NCBI RefSeq assembly: GCF_905147045.1 | Contig: NC_065888.1 | Location: forward strand, 6,267,001 to 6,331,000 | Direction of reading: 5' to 3' | DNA from: Nymphalis io | Taxonomy: Eukaryota; Arthropoda; Insecta; Lepidoptera; Nymphalidae | DNA: 64,000 bases | Shown: positions 58,885 through 64,000 of the stretch, one piece after another | Position numbering within the stretch: position 1 is the stretch's first letter | How the letters are laid out: the number at the start of each line of letters is the position of its first letter | Notes under the pieces: model-generated | Database searches by the model: none | What the model was told of the DNA's origin: nothing | Seen by the model: only the letters and a program-made list of their open reading frames with translations | Made by a program: the position numbers and the translations under genes

Positions 58885-59486
58885 TCGTTGAACAGCTCAC
58901 GAAGCCTTGTACCTAGGTATTCCAGGGCATCGCACAGAACACGCCCTGGAACACCGTCCGGATCCGGCGCCGTGTTTTTGGTCCTCAAGCGGCCTAGGGC
59001 CATCTCCATTTCTCGCTCCGTGATCAATGGTGGAGCCACTAGGTCTTCTATCACAGAGCGAGGGGCCATCTGTGGAGGGACAAACTCGCCTGGTTGGGGA
59101 AACAGTTCCCCGACCGGGCGCAGAACGAGCTCCGGCGGCAGAGTCTCCGTCACGGGGGTAGTTTGGGTGCGGAATTTTCCGCGAACCCCTCGATATGCTC
59201 GCCCCCATGGGTTTCGGTTGAGGCTCACCAGCAGCTCTTCCCTCGCCTTCTCTTTGGCCCGACTTATTGCCAGCTGCAGGTCCTTTTTTAGCTGGCGGTA
59301 AGCGGCCAAAAGCTGTCCCTCCAGGTCCACATCGAGGCCGTTGCGTCTTCGACAGTGGACGTAGGCCCGCCGCGCCCGATTGCACGTCGCCCGAAGCTCG
59401 GCTATTTCGGGCGACCACCAGTACACATGCCGGCGCTGGGCTCTGCGACGGGTCCTCGGCATGGCCACATCGCAGACCTCTACAAA
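58809..59486 (-). pseudogene. LINE ORF2: pre-RT linker and start of RT
   Basis: Frame one of the broken ORF2. From the truncation point it reads EVCDVAMPRTRRRAQRR and VYWWSPEIAELR, the conserved 'W-W-[ST]-x-E-[IL]' linker that follows the endonuclease in R1-like and Jockey-like elements. A basic, helical region comes next, then the beginning of the RT with NTAPDPDGVPGRVL (the PDG motif) and NECLRSGQFPKPWK. The frame breaks near 58830-58870, where frame two takes over. The product would be part of the RT that copies element RNA at a nicked target. The first ~25 residues before EVCDVAMP in the open frame are flanking DNA. Confidence 0.8.
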
Positions 59487-59511
59487 ACAGTAAACAGTAA
59501 ATAGTAAGAAG
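59487..59511. repeat. 5' junction filler heptamers plus right target-site duplication
   Basis: Two ACAGTAA heptamers (59487-59493, 59494-59500) precede ATAGTAAGAAG (59501-59511), the right copy of the target duplication. The heptamer equals the start of the left copy at 57067-57073, so the filler looks copied from the target. Confidence 0.65.
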
Positions 59512-59577
59512 AGTTGCCACCTGCGCAGGTCATAATTTAGTGCACATGGCATTTAGTACACCTAAATATATCCCTTA

Positions 59578-59698
59578 GACCTGCACCTGAACTTCTTTCG
59601 GCCGTGTCAGATTTACTAACACATAAGATTATAGCAATGAAGGTATAGAGAGTGCACCTGTGTATGCGCACACTGTTGATATTCCTTACGCAGTTGAT
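59578..59698 (+). repeat. SINE family B fragment
   Basis: GACCTGCACCTGAACTTCTT, CGGCCGTGTCAGATT and GAGAGTGCACCTGTGTATGC are consecutive family B blocks. The 3' end is lost near the CGCAGTTG block. Confidence 0.65.
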
Positions 59699-59899
59699 AC
59701 AGAATGTCCATAATCATCACTATAGCTTATAATTAACGAGTACCAATAGTTTTTTAAGTTTACTGTTATGCATGCAGAATTAGATTTTAAGTACCATATG
59801 CAATATCGAGCTATTAATCTGATTATCGATATTTTTAGTAAAAAATAATTTCGTATATTTGTAATCTTCCGATTTTTAATATTAAAAAAATATATACTG
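59699..59899. other. AT-rich DNA between repeats
   Basis: Nothing recognised. Confidence 0.4.
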
Positions 59900-60000
59900 C
59901 GTAACTCACCCTTCAAGTCGATATACAGTAATGATGTATTAGTAAATAAACTGAACTATTGAATGAATGGTACCAACTCAGACAGGCCTACCACCTGTTA
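59900..60000 (+). repeat. Short interspersed repeat, family A 3' fragment
   Basis: CGTAACTCACCCTTCAAGTC, GAATGAATGGTACCAACTCA and AGGCCTACCACC match the last third of family A. Confidence 0.5.
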
Positions 60001-61206
60001 TCTAAAAATAATACGTTTAAAAAACTACAAAACAATTAAGGAAAAGCAAGCAACATTATGATATATTTTTCATTTATAAAATTTTCAAACATCTATCAAT
60101 CGTTTCATACAACATACAAACAACCATTATTTTTACTTCGCCGTAATCGAGTAACGACTAAATTAATTATATATAAAGCTGTATATAATTAATAAAATTC
60201 AAGTGCGTACATCGCGCATATCATATTTACCGTTATATTAGCGAAAGAGAATATTAAGAGCTGGATTATTGGCGTTTAATTATACCACCACCTGGCGCAT
60301 CACAGTCGTTTTGCTCGTCACTGGAGAAAAAAGTATCCACACCTGTGTGAATATTGATAAAGAGTAATTAATATGATCTTCTTGGTAATGAGACACATGC
60401 CTCTTGATCTACCCTTTTATGGACGGAGGATGCAGGAGGACAGGGTAGACGCCGTTAGAGAAATAAAACGAATTTGTTGTCAGCTGTTTCCTTCGCAATG
60501 TCTATAAATTACAATATAAATGCAATTTTTTTCGTGTTAACGCCAATTGCTTTATGCATAGATAGATATAGATTTACACTTACAAATATAATTGACTAAT
60601 AGAAGTAAGCGTATTTAAACCTGAATTAATACTACGGAGTTATTTAAGGAGAAATTGTGTTTTTTGGTGAAAGAAAACACGTAAATGGCGAGTCGATGTT
60701 CTTATAAGAAAAGTCACCTTTGTCCGGAAGTGGCCTTCCTTATCTTTCCTTATCTTTTGTAGTCTTTTACTACACATTTATTTACTCGTACCTTCATAGG
60801 TACCCGTTCAAAGCATCTAATTTTTTATATAAAATAATAAACATGGCCTTTGTCGTATATTAATACTACTTTATTAACATTAAGGGTTACCTTATTAGAA
60901 ACCTTTATTTATGTGTTAACAACAAATCTATAAATTTTTAACTCGACCCAAGAAATTATACTAGAACGCATTCGGACAAACCAAATATTCATTTTAATAT
61001 AATTACATATATCGATTTATAGAGTTCTTCATTATTGCTATCTGAATGCAAGAAGACAGACTTAATGTAAGAAAAATTGCAAAATTTTAAGTGTGTGGAG
61101 AAGCATAGTTCTACATCTAGAATTTTCTACAGAAACGCCATTTACAAGTGGGCTTCATATGAGATGTGACTTGTATTAATTACACGGAAAAGAAAGCTAT
61201 TTAAGT
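60001..61206. other. AT-rich DNA with a more complex segment at 60240-60480
   Basis: The segment (TACCACCACCTGGCGCATCA, GGAGGATGCAGGAGGACAGG) has no recognised repeat or long frame and may be conserved non-coding sequence. Nothing else recognised. Confidence 0.35.
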
Positions 61207-61504
61207 AAGTAAAAGCCTGTAAATGTCGCACTGCTGGGCTAAGGCCTCCTCTCCTTTTTGAGGAGAAGGTTTGGAGCTTATTCCACCACGCTGCTCCTAA
61301 GCGGGTTGGTAGAATACACATGTAGCAGAATTTCGATGAAATTAGACACATGCAGGCTTCCTCACGATGTTTTCCTTCACCGAAAAGCACGAGATGAATT
61401 ATAAACAGAAATTAAGCACATGAAAATTCAGAGGTGCTTGGCCGGATTTGAACCCACGTTCATCGGTTAAGATTCACGCGTTCTTACCACTGGGCCTTCT
61501 CGAC
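61207..61504 (-). repeat. tRNA-headed SINE, family C, full length
   Basis: On the minus strand: tRNA-like head GAGAAGGCCCAGTGGTAAGA with a B-box-like GGTTCAAATCCGGCC, then ATTTTCATGTGCTTAATTTC, ATCGTGAGGAAGCCTGCATG and the tail ending GACATTTACAGGCTTTT. The 82-codon frame across it is not a gene. Confidence 0.8.
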
Positions 61505-61714
61505 ATTTATTTAAGTAATCCTTTAGTAAGTATTTAAATAATACGAAAGTGAACAAAAATATACTTCCTAATAATATACTTTTCTTTTTGTTTGTTTTTT
61601 TAACTGGATCATGAACAACATCGTATTTATTTCTACGCTATCAAATTATAAAGATTAATCCGAATTAAAATCCCCATAAAGGCATCTGTATTCTTAAAAC
61701 AGACTCTTCAGCGT

Positions 61715-61856
61715 TATCCTCACTAATATTATAAATACGAAAGTGAGTTCATTTGTTTATTTGGTTGATACGCTTTCACGTCTTAGCTACTCAACCGGTC
61801 ATCATGAAATTTTGCATACAGTTTGTATAAAGACAGAAAAGAACATACACAACACC
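61715..61856 (+). repeat. Interspersed repeat, family G
   Basis: ATATTATAAATACGAAAGTG, CTACTCAACCGGTCATCATG and AGACAGAAAAGAACATACAC give the opening and body of family G. Confidence 0.55.
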
Positions 61857-62754
61857 TGCGTCTCACACGTTTCTGGAAATTACTAATATTATTGTAACGT
61901 ACCTTTCTATTTTAGTAATATTTCAAGGCTTATTATTTGCATACTGTAAATTTTGAATGAGATTGACTGGATATAGCTTATTTTCAATATAATCTATAGG
62001 CTTACATTAAGCTCACGTCTCAGGCACAGGTAGAGTAATGTAGTCTCCAAAGCAGGTACGGCAGCAATAGGAGTAGAGGTCGCTTGTTATCCTGACTGAA
62101 TGCATAATATAATTCATGTAATAATAATATCCATTGCTGGAGACAACTTACCATCACGACGTTCATCTGCTTACATGGTTTTATATCGATCTATATAAAA
62201 ATTAAAAACAATGTTTGCTAATACCATTTTGATAGTAGTGTAAGAGCTTTGTCCATTTTTTAAATATAGGTTACTAAACTATTATAAAGTAATTAATAGA
62301 TCTTAATTTTACTTAAGTAAACGATGACAGCTGTTTTTATTGTTTATTTATAACTTCGATCTTGTAATAAAATTATGACTTATTTTGTTATTTTTTTTTA
62401 TATTTACGATCTAAATGAGATGTTTTATGTACGTTCCTTGTTCGGTAAACAAAGGTGTGTTTAGTTTTTTAGTTTTATTTTATTTACTTTCGGTCCGAGC
62501 ATCGTATATGAATGCATATTTCGATGACATAAGAAACTTAAGACTAATAAATTATCTTATAACATTTCTAAATAGGACATACAGGTTAGTATTTCTTGAA
62601 CTACGATATATATAATTTGCATTCTCTTATTTACATGAAAAATATTTATCAGTAATACTTATTTTGAATGTACTTATTTTTAATGTGTAATTTTAAGTAG
62701 GATTCTAAAATAAAAGCTCATTTAATTATTTATTCCAGCAGTAAAACCTCACTA
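61857..62754. other. AT-rich intergenic DNA
   Basis: Nothing recognised. Confidence 0.4.
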
Positions 62755-62918
62755 TATAGCTTACATTCCACCGCGCTGTTCCAAACCAGGTTGATGTATT
62801 CAAATGTGGGAAAATTTCATCCAACGGGTACGGCCTTTACGCTTTCGCCCTATGACATTAAAACTCAGTTATCTCGATAACACATGGATTTGAACTCGCG
62901 TGAATTTTAATTGTCAAT
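62755..62918 (-). repeat. SINE family C, strongly diverged
   Basis: TTCCACCGCGCTGTTCCAAA, ATGTGGGAAAATTTCATCC and GGATTTGAACTCGCG on the plus strand follow family C in complement. Confidence 0.45.
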
Positions 62919-64000
62919 GTTTTTGATTAAATCGGATTAAACTATATATTTTATATTGTAATGTAAATAATAGGTTTTTTATAATCATTACAAGTTAAGA
63001 TGATATAATGGAACCTCTTGTCTAGAATGTCGGTCGTCCAAACAACACTTTTTATTTTAAATTTATTTAAACACTTATCGTAGGACGTTTATAGATGCAA
63101 ATTGAAAAAATGAAATTATTTACACGCGTAAATAAAAAAAAAAAAAACAACATGAAAATATATTGTAAGAAACAATTATATTTTCATACAACATTGTTGT
63201 TAGTTATTCGGATGGCATCTGACATTTTTCGAATTAATATCGTATCTGATAACGGAGGTATCTTTCAACATAATACCTATGTATCTGGAAAAAGGTGTTT
63301 GCACTAACAAAGGTGACACGAAGATATGTTTATTAATCACCAGTAAATAAACTGTTTTATTTCTATTTTTCCAAGTTCCGCAGATGGTCTCTCGCATCCG
63401 GTGACGACACGAGCGATTGACAACCTTTGATCATTAGTATATGTATATAGAACAGAAGCGGAGCGGAAAACAATAGAAATAAAAATAATTAAACATTAAC
63501 TGACCGTGACTGCACACCGTACACTGTACAATATGTGTTTTAAAAGATTTAAAGTGATTTTATTTTTCTGTTCTTTGTGTTCAAATTTTTTTTAATTTTT
63601 TCTTAAATTTGATTCCTGAATTCACACAAATCATTATAAAAGACCATTATAATATATGTTATAATATCTCAAAAGCAATACATATGAACCAACAAGTGTA
63701 GTGCCTATGTGGATAAATAGAGAAATAAGGATTGTTTTAAAATAGTTATGTACGTATAAAAAAACATCTATTAGATTTTCATGACGCTCGACATTTTTTT
63801 ACAGCATACGCACTATATAATTTTATATATATATATATATATATGTGAGCCAAATTCCCCTCCCAAAAAAACGTAAAAAAATTATTATCTACTACATTCA
63901 TACATCTACATATGACCTTTATCTAATATGTATACCAACGAAATTTATAACTATATACATATTTAATTACAGCGTTATCGAAAACAAGACAATATGTTAA
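62919..64000. other. AT-rich DNA with a TA microsatellite
   Basis: A (TA)n tract of about ten units lies at 63823-63844. The frames at 63095-63397 show no domain. No gene supported. Confidence 0.45.

Larger units (their letters stand above)
57078..59486 (-). mobile_element. R1-clade-like non-LTR retrotransposon, 5'-truncated
   Basis: This GC-rich 2.4-kb insertion in AT-rich DNA reads leftwards. It contains, in order, the linker before the reverse transcriptase (RT), an RT domain with YADD, a C-terminal CCHC knuckle, a 3' untranslated region and an 18-nt poly(A) tail (T18 at 57078-57095). The RT and the C-terminal CCHC fit the R1/TRAS/SART group. The first ORF and the apurinic-type endonuclease are missing, as expected from incomplete target-primed reverse transcription. 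At least three frame changes and one in-frame TGA show it is dead. Flanks show no rDNA or TTAGG telomeric target, so it is not at a classic R1 or TRAS site. Confidence 0.85.

Noticed and set aside
56908..59500. Several long plus-strand frames across the LINE (for example 57433-57906, 58093-58440, 58783-59301)
   Set aside because: They are antisense shadows of GC-rich reverse transcriptase text on the minus strand and contain no domain.
57078..59511. Telomere-specific (TRAS/SART) or rDNA-specific (R1) insertion
   Set aside because: No TTAGG repeats and no ribosomal DNA flank the element; the target is ordinary AT-rich DNA.
1..64000. A new multi-gene biological system
   Set aside because: No intact cellular coding genes, no operon-like clusters and no recurrent coding neighbourhood are visible; the content is repeats, decayed retroelements and one tRNA gene.

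Overview
The window looks like an AT-rich, gene-poor stretch of an insect nuclear genome, most likely from a butterfly or moth. The basis is inference: short interspersed repeats of types I know from lepidopteran genomes, an R1-like non-LTR retrotransposon, a eukaryotic tRNA gene with internal A and B boxes, and no long cellular open reading frame on either strand. I found no intact protein-coding host gene, no operon, no CRISPR array and no coherent multi-gene system. The longest readable proteins are all pieces of decayed retroelements.

Layout. 1-1238: the gag and aspartic-protease part of an LTR retrotransposon on the minus strand, broken by frame changes and cut by the window edge, with a possible tRNA-Leu primer-binding-site remnant next to the gag start. 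1239-7160: AT-rich DNA with two hairpins and old repeats. 7162-7234: a tRNA-Val(AAC) gene, the only intact functional gene I can support. 7235-50600: AT-rich DNA carrying many copies of three short repeat families. I call them A (about 290 bp, unclassified), B (tRNA-headed SINE, opening ACTGCCTCGTTGGTCTAGTG) and C (tRNA-headed SINE, with GGGTTCAAACCCGGGCAAGC in its head). Within this stretch are also a MITE-like 190-bp inverted repeat (23729-23922), an exact 70-bp tandem duplication (18572-18711), a GC-rich probable LINE 3' end (24840-25200) and an RTE-like LINE tail (34686-34773). 50667-50885: an exact 41-bp direct repeat abutting a relic of the same LINE family that is found at 57-59 kb. 57067-59511: a 5'-truncated, GC-rich R1-clade-like non-LTR retrotransposon on the minus strand. 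It has an 18-nt poly(A) tail, an 11-bp near-perfect target-site duplication and heptamer filler at its 5' junction. 59512-64000: more AT-rich DNA with repeat copies.

The contents do not act as a pathway. The common thread is retrotransposition: autonomous elements (the gag-protease element, the R1-like LINE, the RTE-like tail) and many short elements that probably depended on such machinery. The best items for a second look are the junction structure of the R1-like insertion, its sister relic at 50.8 kb, the two hairpins near 1.7 and 2.4 kb, the MITE-like palindrome at 23.7-23.9 kb, and a small exon-like reading frame that the R1-like element appears to have landed in.
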